Source: Azadirachta indica
Lineage: Eukaryota > Streptophyta > Magnoliopsida > Sapindales > Meliaceae
NCBI GenBank assembly: GCA_022749755.1
Contig: CM040453.1
Span: 8,268,102-8,332,101, forward strand
Length of the DNA: 64,000 bases
Direction: 5' to 3'
Position 1 is the first letter of the stretch, and each line of letters begins with the position of its first letter. Made by a program: the position numbers and the translations under genes. Below are positions 1-9,317 of the stretch, in pieces. Under the pieces are notes generated by a model that saw only the letters and a list, made by a program, of their open reading frames with translations, did not search any database and had not been told where the DNA came from.

Positions 1-322
1 TTTCACTTCAGTTGAAGTAATAAACAAATGATTATTTACACAAGAAAAGAAGAGAAAGAAAAGACTTAAAAACGCAGAACACCCTTTTGCTCAATCAACC
101 TCCCTTCCGCTGTCTCTCTCTCTCTTTTTCACCAGAGCACGCCAAAGCTAATAGCTAGAGCTATATATGCGCTATCATTCAACACAAACATCAAAAGCTT
201 AAACCAGCCAACGAGGCAACGCAGCACTCAACAACAAAACACAAAAGAATCCAAAAGAAGAACCAGCGGAGGAGGCAAGAACGCAGCAGTTGTTCTGCAG
301 AGCATGTCTGTTTTTATATACA
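1..322 (-). promoter_or_regulatory. Possible promoter and leader of a minus-strand gene leaving the window
   Basis: Read on the minus strand, a TATA-like TATATAAAAA lies at 310-319. It is followed about 30 bases on by a mixed, less AT-rich stretch with a CT/GA run (113-130) that could be a 5' leader. No coding frame can be assigned before the window ends, so the direction and the existence of the gene are inferences from the TATA box and the change in base composition only. Confidence 0.25.
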
Positions 323-2576
323 TATCCCTCTAATTTATTTTAAAAAACATTTTTCCATTTTCCATTTTTCACCAACACAATTTACACGTAGTTACATAAA
401 TCATATCCGACCGTTTTAACTTAACTGTGCTGACTCATTTTTTAACTGTCACCCAATGACTCACCGACGATTGTGTGATTTCCTCGATCAAATGGCCCAG
501 ATTATTTGTTCACTATTGGTCCGTGATCAACGGTCCAATTAGGGGAATGAAACGAATTTTTATGAATAAATAATTTTATAAATTTTTTATTTTTCTTTTT
601 CTTTTTCTTTTTCTTTTTTTCCCCTCCCGCACTTGTCGTTACGCGTGGACCCCGTTAGTAATCCTCCGTCGGCAAATTACTGGAGACGCACTAATTATGC
701 TAATTTAAGTGATTTTCTCTGCGAATTTATTTATTTTCCTAATTAAAAATAGTGCAAACGTGGGTTCTACTCTAGTCTATGTAGATATTGATATATATAT
801 ATATATATATATATATACATGTGTATGTGTACGTGCTGACGGGTATAGTGGGTCAATGTTATGTGTGGACCCAAAACAGAACCTTTTCTTCTGCCCTTTT
901 ACTAATCTCTCGTGTAGTACTGGTAGCACCAGCAGCGTCTTTTTTAACGATGTTCGCCGTTAATCTCTCTCTCTTTTTTTTTTAATAATATCTAAAAAAA
1001 CAATTGTGCTGTTGTTACAAATATTAGGCGTGCAATAAATATTAATTTATTTCTTATCATATTTATTTTCCTCATTTAATAAAATGATATTGATACTATT
1101 TATGATTATTAGATAATTATGAGTTTGACTACTCTGCACGCTATTGTTTTTATTTCATTTACATATATATATATATATATATGTAAAATTTGCAAGATAT
1201 TGATATCAAACACACACACACAGAGCGTGTTTGTGACTTTATGAAACGACATCTTATAATGGATTAAAAAAAAAAAGAAATGTAAAAAAGAATGGATTAT
1301 ACACATATTATGACACGTGGATATAGGTGTGACAACACGACTATTATGATGAAAAAGAACATATGTTGAAATTCAAAGGGGAGGAGGGTTTGATTCGTTG
1401 GTAATATATAGGAAGGGATAGAAAGAAGAAACAAAATCAAAATGGGCAACGTCGTAGAAATTTCTGATGCTCTGGTTGAGAAAGACAAGTCATTATAATG
1501 AGATGGATCATGGAGGTGAGGTCCTCTTCAACGAGCTTACTAATTTTAAGCCAAATTTTTATACTTTTGACATTGTCAAATATTCCTCAGCACTCCACAT
1601 TTTCGCTAATTTTTTATTTCCCTTTTTTCCCAAATTCTTCATCCTTTGAGTTCTCTTCTCACCCATTTTGCTAAGTTATGTTTTTGTAATAAGCTTTTTT
1701 AGAAATTATGTATTTTAATGAAAATATATATATATATATATATAAAGCAAAAAGTAGAATTAATTCTCGTCATCCAGAAAGAAAATTAGACATTGAAATG
1801 ATTGAAAGGGCCACGAAATGACACTTACCACTTTATCTCCATCAGATTTAGTGGCAACTTGTTGATAGAATGATAATCCAGTTCCATCAAATTGGCGTCT
1901 TCATTTCCATAATTTAGACAATTATTTTTTCAATTAATTACATAAAATATTTTTGAAAAAAATTAGGAGATTTCATTTTCAATTGTTGATTTTGTGAAAG
2001 CTAATTTCTTCCCACTTTCTCTCCTGCACTTAAGCTTGCTATTGATGGTATTGATAGGAAAGTTTACTAATACACTTTAATATTTGATGTCAATTTCTTC
2101 AAATTTAATCACTTGTTCTTGGTTCTCTTTTTTTTTTTTTTTTTTAATATTACATTTACAAAGAAAATTTAACTAGTGGATGACGAAGACATCAACCACA
2201 TTCAAAATCTTTTATCCTCCATGTCATCTAAATATTAATCAAAAGTAATCATTAAACATATAGCATTAGTCTTTTATTCCCTTAATCACAACTAGAAAAT
2301 TTTCATACTTATGTAATATTGCTCTAAAGCAACTATTTTTATGTAAATTTGAACAATATTATTAGTAATTCATTGTCAAAATACTAATAAATATGTAGAA
2401 AATTATGTTGTATGAAATACAAATGTTCCAATTGAAAAATGAATGTAAAATGTTTTACATGATATTTTTAGAAAAATTTGTAAGCAATTATTAAAATTAA
2501 GTTTATAAAAAGTCTTCGGTAGGTCTTAATAGGATCAACCAATCAAATCAGCAAACATGTGTTAAATTTGTTTTCT

Positions 2577-2626
<50 letters not shown>

Positions 2627-3700
2627 GATTGGTTAATTTTAAATAAAAAGTATATTTAAAAAAAATTATTTGATAAACATATGAATAACATATTAATCCT
2701 ATCACATTTAAAACTTTTTCGAAAGTCTAGACGTTTTTAACATAAAAATAGATCAAATTCTGTTATTTAAAGACATTAATGATAGCATTAAAATAAAACT
2801 CGTTAATTAAAAGGAAAATAATTATATTGCATCATTTAAGGAAAGGGAGCAAATTATTGGAAATAATTCCTTGCCAAATCACAAAGTAAGCAAAGACCGG
2901 TTCACGGGTGAAATTTTGCTTAAAGTTTTTCCTTTTAACTCCTTTGGCCACAAAATTCCTCTTTGGAATCCAATGTCTGCTTATTAAGCATACATTAATG
3001 TAAAAATATATTGCATTTCTTATTTAAATATTCTTTTTACAAGAAAATGCTAAGCTATTTCTAAATTTGGCTACACTACAACCAAAACATTAATACTTTT
3101 TGTTGAATTCTTTTCAAAAATTTATTTTAAATTTTTAAAGGTTTTTAAGAGTCTCCTTTAATTCTTTTACTTTGACTCAGGAAAGAGAAAAGCACAGTGA
3201 AATTGAAACAGCTGTGTGTGAAGAGGTGTTAATGTGGTTTTGGCATTTTGTCGAGTAAGGGATGGGGTTGAAATCCTATCCTGCTTGCTGTGAAGACTGG
3301 GACAGGCACAGTCTTGAAGTTGAAGGAGACAGACAGGCACAGCAAAATAAGCCATTGAAACCAGGCCCCTGCTCTTATACTTGTTTCAATTACCCATTTT
3401 TTTTTTTTTTTTTTTCAAAAATAATTAGCCTGATGTTGTTTGTCACAATCTCCTCAATTTGATTCGCTTACTCCTCTCCATAACTCAGGAGTCATTGTCA
3501 CATTTATCTCTAACCCATAACCCTATTTACCCTCTCTCTTTTCATGTCACCTCCCACATAGCTATTTAGCTAGTGACTTGTGAAAACTACATGGACAGTG
3601 AACTTTTTTTCCATTTTTTTGTTTTTCTGTTTTGGGGTGGTAATGGGATGGCTTTTACCAATAAATGAAAGTCATCAAACTTGGGAAATAAAACAATATA
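323..3700. other. AT-rich intergenic region, no gene seen
   Basis: No frame with coding character was found. The stretch contains a C/T-rich run near 590-620, TA dinucleotide runs at about 791-817, 1160-1181 and 1725-1744, an ATT microsatellite at 2581-2626, and a poly-T run near 3398-3415. A more balanced segment at 3170-3400 has short frames on both strands, none of which resembles a known protein. Confidence 0.5.
2581..2626. repeat. (ATT)n microsatellite
   Basis: About fifteen uninterrupted TTA/ATT units, ending in ATGATT. A simple sequence repeat with no visible link to a gene. Confidence 0.95.
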
Positions 3701-3722
3701 GGCCTCAAAGCGTTATTGCAAA

Positions 3723-3887
3723 TGGGCCTATTCTCAACTGAAATCCAATCCCAAACAGTGTGTGAATGTTATCTGAAGCCCATGTAAACAGAGGATTCAA
3801 ATGCATGGAATTGAATCAGCTGGCTGGCATTCAGATGAGTCATATACCAGCCCAATATGCCCAACGTGGTTTGACACTTGTTGGGCT
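3723..3887 (+). promoter_or_regulatory. Cluster of TGGGCY (site II-like) motifs upstream of the permease gene
   Basis: Four TGGGCC/T motifs lie within 165 bases: TGGGCC at 3723-3728, its reverse form AGCCCA at 3777-3782 and 3849-3854, and TGGGCT at 3882-3887. Such site II elements are bound by TCP factors in many plant promoters of housekeeping and organelle-protein genes. They end about 370 bases before the permease ATG, so they plausibly belong to its promoter. No convincing TATA box was identified. Confidence 0.4.
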
Positions 3888-4255
3888 GGATCAATTATGA
3901 AAGAATTATAGGATTTCATCTCACCTTGAAGCCTCACCTACTATGAATGATCTTTTCAGGCTGAATCAAATTCTATGTTTGACATTTATACCACAAGATG
4001 GATTTCCCAATGTAAACGTTGATCAAATTCGTTTCAACGAAACTCAACTGGCAAGCTTCCAAACAACACGCTGGAATAACTCAATTGGGTTACTAAAATA
4101 TCTTGTGTGGTCAGAAGTTCTTTTCTCTCTTTTTCTTGCTTGCTTTTATTGCAGAATCTTTTAGTATCAGACTGACCAATTATTTTCTTCCAGGGCCCAT
4201 TTCCAAGATATCTGGGAAACCTGCATTTAACTCCATTCATTTCCATACCATCCGC

Positions 4256-7200
4256 ATGGAGTTACAGTGCGTTCTTTCTTCCTCCTTCCATACTAAAACT
4301 CACAGGAAATTGAAGATCACTTCATCCTGGACAGGTCATTCAACAAGCTCAACCATATGCTTCAAGCTCAGACTGTATGGTGTAATTCTCTTCTTCTATT
4401 ATTCTCTCTATCAAATTAGCTTCTCTGCAGCATTTCAATTATGTAACCATCATTTTCTTTTCTTTCTAGCAGAAACTATTATTCTTGTGCCTGCAGCCGA
4501 TGGAGGCAAGAACACAAGTTATCTGTTTCTCGAAAACCTTATGCAACCAACGGAAAGGAAGGTCTTGTACAATTGGAAGAGGAACCTGTAAACAGTGATC
4601 AGAAAAAGGGAAGCATAGCTGGCGCAGTTGCTCTTGTTATTGGTACTAGTATTGGTTCAGGAATTCTTGCTCTTCCACAGAAAGCTTCTCCTGCAGTAAA
4701 ACACGCCCTCTCTTTTCCTCTCTCTTTCTCTCTTGATGTTTTAGCAATGCTTAATTCGGCTTTACACTGCAGGGGTTCCTTCCAAGTTCACTATCCGTGG
4801 TAATATGCTGGGCTTTTCTTCTAATTGAAGCACTTATACTCATTGAAATCAATGTAAATTTGCGGCGAAAGAAGAGGAAAAGAGAAGAAGAGAATGAATT
4901 GGAGGTTATCTCTGTCAGGACTATGGCTCAAGAGACACTAGGGGACTGGGGTGGAACTTTAGCCACTATTTTCTACGTTTTCCTAGGTTATACTTCCATG
5001 ATTGCCTACTGTTCCAAGTCTGGTGAGATCCTTTTCCATTTAGTCAATATCCCGGAACCCGTTTCAGGCTTCTTATTCACTGCCTTCTTCACGTTACTGA
5101 TCTCCATTGGCGGGACTCGAGCAACTGATCAAGTCAACCAATGGCTCACTGCTTCCATGATAGGTAGCTAACAAATCTTGATATTCAAAGCAATGTTTGG
5201 AAGTTGTTTGCGATTTTCACATAGATATTAATGAATAGTCTTATGACTTTCCTAGTGGTTGGATAAACTTTTCTGATTGATGATAGCCCGATCACATCTT
5301 ATAGAATGTTCTTAGCGGTAATATATTAATGCTAACAACGTGAAATGGATACATAGGTTTGTTACTAGCAATTGAAGTGGTAGCAATTGTTTTTGGAGGG
5401 TGGTCAGGATTGGATGGAAGTGTTAATTGGGGAAAAGTTCCAGCCATGATTCCTGTCATAATCTTCTCTTTGGTATATCATGATCTAGCACCGGGTATGT
5501 TCTTAGCTCTCTAATTTCTAACAAATGAGATGACAGTTAATTATTAGCTTTTCGTTTTTCAAGCAATGGAATTGAATCAAATGTTGGCTCTTATTCCTGG
5601 TAAATGTTCTTAGGTCTCTCATTTTGGCAGTTCTTTGTGCTTACTTGGGTGGCGACCTTCCACGATTAAGGGCTTCAGTTTTGCTTGGTAGCCTTGTTCC
5701 ATTGCTGGCACTGCTCGTTTGGGATGCAATTGCACTTGGCCTCTCAGCCCAGGCTGATCAAGTTGTTGACCCTGTTGAATTGCTCATGAGGTAAACATAA
5801 TTATAACGTATTCTATTCGATAATTGCATTAGTTTTTGACAATTTCATATTTGTATGTTTCTTAATTGTGAGTAGATGGTAGAATAAATAGCCAATTGAG
5901 CTGCCAAAAATAGAAAAAAATTATAAAACACTGAAAGTGGTCTATGGATAAGAATATTTTTATACTAGACCTTCAATTCTGGGACAGCTATTGCATTAGT
6001 GCGTGGTGCAATCTTTTGTAAGATTAAATATTTCTGGATACAAGGGAGGTTTTATGTTCAACCCAGGAGCCGTAAGGAGGCAACAATAACAATAAAATAG
6101 GTCCGAGAAGTTAACAAATGAAAGAACCTTTCCTATTGTGCAATGAGCCGTCGACTGGGCACGACCTTACTTGAACAGGATCTGTTCTATAGGTTCGTAC
6201 GTCTGTGTCCTCGAGTTCTAAGGAGACAGGATATCAAGTCTGGTGGATGAATCATGGCCGCGTGATCAGAGGGTGAGTAACAGCCACCTTGACCTTCAGG
6301 CCACTGTGGTAGTGGAGGATCGTTCCCGGCCAGAATGGCTGGGGTCGTCATACAGTTGTCTGACAGACTCCCTTTTCATTTCCCTTATTTTGAGCATTTT
6401 TTTCCCTATTTTGAGCATTTTCATTTATGGCAGTAGGAATTTTACTCATTGGCACCCTTTTTTCCTATTTTGAGCTTCTCCTAAATTGCATTTTCGTTTA
6501 TGGCAGTGGGAACTTCACTCATTGGCACCCTTTTTTCCTATTTTAAGCTTCTCCTAAAGCCTACGACAAACTTGGTTTGGTACAGGGTGAGATGGAGTGG
6601 TGTTCCATTTATGGTAGAGGCATTTTCGCTTATGGCAGTAGGAACTTCACTCATTGGCACTCTCCTCGCATTCTCAGAATTCTTTAAGGAGCAACTCAAA
6701 AACCTGCAAATGAGTTCTACCTCTACACAAATGTCAGAGGTGGCTTAATTACCATCCCCCCTCAAGTTATCAGCTTTTATTATAATTTGTTCCCACACCA
6801 TTTTACATCTCTGCGTAATTTTTGGTAACTTTAACAGAATTCAGCGGAGCCCTCTGGACTTAAAAACTGGTGGGTAAGAAATAAAATCAGCTTCACTGCA
6901 ATGGCAATGGTTGTTGCTCCATCTCTCTTTGTCTCAACAACAGTTCCTGATGCGTTCTCTGCTGCCATAGACATTGCTGTAAGTTCAAGAATCCGAGGAA
7001 ACTCAACAGATTTTTGTATTTTTTCGTCCTGTAATTCTTTTCTGGAGCTGGTTCAAAATTTTACCAGAATTCATCCTTACCTAGTTTATACATTAACGTA
7101 GGGCGGGTACTGTATGACAATGCTATATGGAGTTCTTCCCCCAGCAATGGCATGGGCAGTGCACAATCAAGAGTTCAGGGATACTGAAAGAAATGAATTA

Positions 7201-7296
7201 TCAAGAGCGAAACCTGTAGTTTTCATGGTAGGAGTATTTGCCTGTGGCATTGTGGTGGAACAAATCTTGCAGGATTTTTCAGCATTGCACCCTTGA
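4256..7296 (+). CDS. Plastid-type tyrosine/tryptophan permease family protein (8 exons)
   Basis: Exons read as 4256-4374, 4497-4695, 4773-5163, 5357-5494, 5631-5790, 6586-6739, 6838-6978 and 7102-7296, all with GT-AG borders. Their lengths sum to 1497 bases, an unbroken frame of 498 residues plus stop. The first 75 or so residues are basic and Ser/Thr-rich, as in a chloroplast transit peptide. The transporter core starts near residue 78 with the GTSIGSGILALP segment typical of the aromatic amino acid permease (HAAAP/TyrP) family. Further motifs include CWAFLLIEALIL, GDWGGTLATIFYVFLGYTSM, KSGEILFHL, IGGTRATD, HDLAPVLCAYLGGDL, VWDAIALGLS, AVGTSLIGTLLAFSEFFKEQ and GGYCMTMLYGVLPPAMAW. About eleven membrane spans are expected. 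The plant homologue I recognise is the At5g19500 type; the substrate is inferred from the family only. Intron 5 (795 bases) is enlarged by a U3 snoRNA copy and by repeated pieces of exon 6. The start is the first ATG in frame with the transit region. Confidence 0.9.
5877..6372 (+). repeat. Diverged direct duplicate of the U3 locus inside permease intron 5
   Basis: This segment aligns with 7845-8354 in the same orientation, including about 285 bases of flank upstream of the U3 sequence (shared strings such as TTCAATTCT and GCATTAGTGC). The snoRNA portion is the most conserved part. Homology stops just after the ACTCCC end of the U3 sequence, where the exon 6 tandem fragments begin. The most likely origin is segmental duplication rather than retroposition, because the 5' flank is included. 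Confidence 0.75.
6161..6372 (+). pseudogene. U3 snoRNA pseudogene within permease intron 5
   Basis: The first about 33 bases (ACGACCTTACTTGAACAGGA onward) match the intact U3 at 8140 exactly, and box D GTCTGA and the ACTCCC end are kept. The middle is diverged: box B reads GAGGGTGA instead of GAGCGTGA, the apical hairpin is rewritten, and the two arms that pair in the intact gene match less well. The upstream USE (RTCCCACATCG) has been eroded to an unrecognisable GGTCCGAGAAG-like string and only a T4 run follows, so independent Pol III transcription looks unlikely. It could still be released from the permease pre-mRNA, but the box changes argue against function. Confidence 0.8.
6417..6562 (+). 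repeat. Two tandem ~73-bp units derived from permease exon 6
   Basis: Two direct units begin ATTTTCATTTATGGCAG (6417) and ATTTTCGTTTATGGCAG (6490). Each contains the exon 6 coding string for MAVGTSLIGTL (GGCAGTAGGAACTTCACTC-like) followed by a shared intronic tail ending CTTCTCCTAAA. The true exon copy lies at 6620-6665. Neither unit has splice borders that keep the frame, so they are non-coding fragments produced by local duplication beside the U3 copy. Confidence 0.85.
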
Positions 7297-7844
7297 AAAA
7301 CGTTAACTAAAGGAGTGTCAGTGCGTGTTTTGTGATATCGACTTGTAAAGTCATTTATGTATTTAGTAAGTTCAATAAGCTTTTTGCCCTGAAGGGAAGA
7401 ATTCAGATTCATCAGCCTTCTTTACAGCTCAAACCTATGTGTTCGAACATAACAGTAAATTGAGCTTGATATCTAGTTCAAACTCTGATTTTCATTCGAG
7501 GACTATGGATCTTCTGCGTAGTCCCATGGCTAGAATTATAATCCCAAACTTCCATGTTTTCGTTAATTTCCTCGTTAGGAAAAAACAATAACTGAAGATT
7601 CTGTGAATTAATGAAGTTTATTTTTTACATAGAAAGTAAATATGAACTCTAATATGCTGATAAGTATTTAATATTAGATGCGCTACCACTAACAAACTCT
7701 AGACTAAGTTTACAAAGTTGAAAATTAAATATAAATATCCAACTGTTCTATCAGAAATCTGCACAAGGTTCTTAAAAAATGGGATAGTTCAATGAGGGGG
7801 AACTAGTCTATGATAATTATATATACTTCTTTTGGTTAGGGAAG

Positions 7845-8139
7845 TGGCAGAGTAAGCACCGTGTTCAGCTGCGAAAAAGAAGATAAATAATTAAAAAAAG
7901 GTAGTCAGTCAGAAGTGCCGGTGAAGAATATTTATATATTAGACATTCAATTCTAGGAACAACTACAACATTAGTGCACGCCAATCATCTCAAAAAGGCT
8001 GATTATTTGCAGTAAACCGCAGATAAGTTCAACCAAGGAGAGGCAAGGGAGCAAGAAATCTGTTATTTCCGTAATCCCACATCGACGAGTTAACCAATAT
8101 AATGATCCCGCTTATTAGACGCTCCACAGCTTGCCAGAC
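7845..8139 (+). promoter_or_regulatory. 5' flank and Pol III-type promoter of the U3 snoRNA gene
   Basis: The plant upstream sequence element ATCCCACATCG is perfect at 8074-8084. A TATA-like TTATTAG lies at 8112-8118, about 28 bases before the RNA start at 8140. The gap of about 26 bases between USE and TATA fits the short spacing that directs RNA polymerase III at plant U3 and U6 genes. The rest of the flank is shared with the decayed copy in the permease intron. Confidence 0.8.
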
Positions 8140-8354
8140 ACGACCTTACTTGAACAGGATCTGTTCTATAGGCTCGTACATCTGTGTCCTTGAGTTCTAA
8201 GGAGACAGGATATCAAGTCTGGTGGATGAATCATGGCTGCATGACCAGAGCGTGATTAACAGCTGTTTGGATCTTCGGGTCCCAGCGGCGGTAGAGGATC
8301 GTTCTCAGCCAGTCCCTTGGCTGGGGTGGTCATGCGGTTGTCTGACAGACTCCC
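8140..8354 (+). ncRNA. U3 snoRNA gene (box C/D, pre-rRNA processing)
   Basis: The sequence starts with the plant U3 5' domain, ACGACCTTACTTGAACAGGA followed by TCTGTTCTATAGG, the part that base-pairs with pre-rRNA. Box B GAGCGTGA is at 8248-8255, a box C-like GAGGATCGTTC at 8294-8304 and box D GTCTGA at 8340-8345. The helix arms CTGCATGACCA and TGGTCATGCGG can pair. The length of about 215 nt is normal for plant U3. A run of six T residues (8360-8365) follows as a Pol III terminator. The RNA acts in the nucleolus in the small-subunit processome. All expected promoter and RNA elements are present, so this copy is probably expressed. It lies 844 bases downstream of the permease stop and upstream of a U5 gene on the same strand. 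Confidence 0.95.
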
Positions 8355-8359
8355 ATAAC

Positions 8360-8365
8360 TTTTTT
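8360..8365 (+). terminator. Pol III oligo-T terminator of U3
   Basis: Six T residues immediately follow the U3 3' end (ACTCCCATAAC), as expected for termination by RNA polymerase III. Confidence 0.7.
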
Positions 8366-8831
8366 CTGCCATACGTTTTTCAGTATTCATTTTCAAGTTC
8401 TATTCGAGATTGTACTGATTTTTAGATTAATTGGAGAATGAATTTATCCTACTCTTCTCAATAAAATAAAGCTGAATGATGTGCACCAGAAGTTTCATGA
8501 GAAGAATCAATGTAACATCTGTTTATGTAGCAAACAGGAAAACCAAATCTAACAAATGTGTACATGACATAGACCAAACTCCAAATTGAATATCTTAATA
8601 TGTATTTGTTATTAAGTGTTTTAGCCACTGCTTTATGATGATCTTTTATTTTGAGAATAACAAGTCGTTCAAGTTTATCAATGAATGATCGAGGTTGGGA
8701 TTGTGATGGCTAATAATTTCTCCTACACTAGCAAAGGAGAAACCTCCAGTGTGAATGAATAAAAAGTCCAATGAATAAAGTAGGAAGGAGCATAACAATT
8801 CGATGTGAGGATGATGGGAAAACGCATACTA

Positions 8832-8887
8832 ATCCCACATCGTAAACGAGTGAGGAAGAAGCGCTCACCTCTCTTCTACAATTTAAA
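8832..8887 (+). promoter_or_regulatory. Pol II-type snRNA promoter of the U5 gene (USE and TATA)
   Basis: A perfect USE, ATCCCACATCG, is at 8832-8842 and a TATA-like ATTTAAA at 8881-8887, about 30 bases before the U5 start. The gap of about 38 bases is roughly one helical turn longer than in the neighbouring U3 promoter, which matches the known spacing rule separating Pol II from Pol III snRNA genes in plants. Confidence 0.8.
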
Positions 8888-8912
8888 CCTTGCGAAAAAT
8901 GGTTTCTGACGG

Positions 8913-9033
8913 AGCCGTGCGGTGGGCACAAAGCGAACTATTCTTTCGCCTTTTACTAAAGAATACCGTGTGCTCGCCGTTCGAAGCGGCATACGCCTAT
9001 TTTTGGAGGGGTATTTCTTCGGAGATGCCCCCT
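8913..9033 (+). ncRNA. U5 spliceosomal snRNA gene
   Basis: The invariant U5 loop I, CGCCTTTTACTAAAG, is flanked by the pairing arms AACTATTCTTT and AAAGAATACCGT. The start AGCCGTGCGG matches plant U5. An Sm-binding site ATTTTTGGA is at 8999-9007. It is followed by a perfect 3' hairpin: arms GGGGTATTTC and GAGATGCCCC (with G-U pairs) around a TTCG tetraloop. The length of about 120 nt is typical. U5 is the core RNA of the U5 snRNP, whose loop I aligns the exons during splicing. Exact ends are estimated from the hairpin and 3' box, so the 5' end could be one or two bases earlier. Confidence 0.95.
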
Positions 9034-9035
9034 GT

Positions 9036-9050
9036 CAAGTCTTAGTCAAA
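9036..9050 (+). promoter_or_regulatory. U5 snRNA 3' box
   Basis: CA followed by six bases and then AGTCAAA fits the plant snRNA 3'-end formation signal CA(N3-10)AGTNNAA. It sits three bases after the presumed U5 3' end, as expected for a Pol II-transcribed snRNA. Confidence 0.75.
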
Positions 9051-9182
9051 GTTTATTGTCGTTACGATAGTGTGGCAGGGGTGTTGGAAAGTGTAGTGTA
9101 TGTGGTAAGTAGATGGGCAAGGAGGCAGATTGAGCGCTTCTTCCTCCAGTGTAAGTTTTCTAATGTTGTAGGCTTAACAGAT

Positions 9183-9267
9183 GGTTAATATTAATTTTAT
9201 CTCGAGACACACTGGCCAGCATGCAGACTTTAGAGTTGGTTAATATTATCTCCGGAGACACTGGCTC
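9183..9267 (+). repeat. Short direct repeat between U5 and the PPR gene
   Basis: Two diverged copies of a GGTTAATATTA...ATCTC...GAGACAC...ACTGGC string lie at about 9183-9215 and 9237-9265. They sit directly upstream of the PPR reading frame; no function is evident. Confidence 0.6.
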
Positions 9268-9317
9268 GCATTCAAAGCAATCCCATCAATCAAATTTTCT
9301 TCACCATCTATTCTACT

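Noticed and set aside
3060..3085. CACTACAA string that could be a CACTA terminus
   Set aside because: It is isolated, with no subterminal repeats, partner end or coding remnants nearby.
3167..3462. More balanced sequence with short frames on both strands
   Set aside because: Neither frame has a motif and no splice partners were found; I could not support a gene or a miRNA hairpin.
6243..6473. 76-codon frame that looks like a short protein
   Set aside because: It is the U3 pseudogene sequence read as protein; the twin frame at 8222-8425 comes from the intact U3 RNA gene.
8922..9188. 88-codon frame
   Set aside because: It overlies the U5 snRNA, whose RNA structure, Sm site and promoter explain the sequence.
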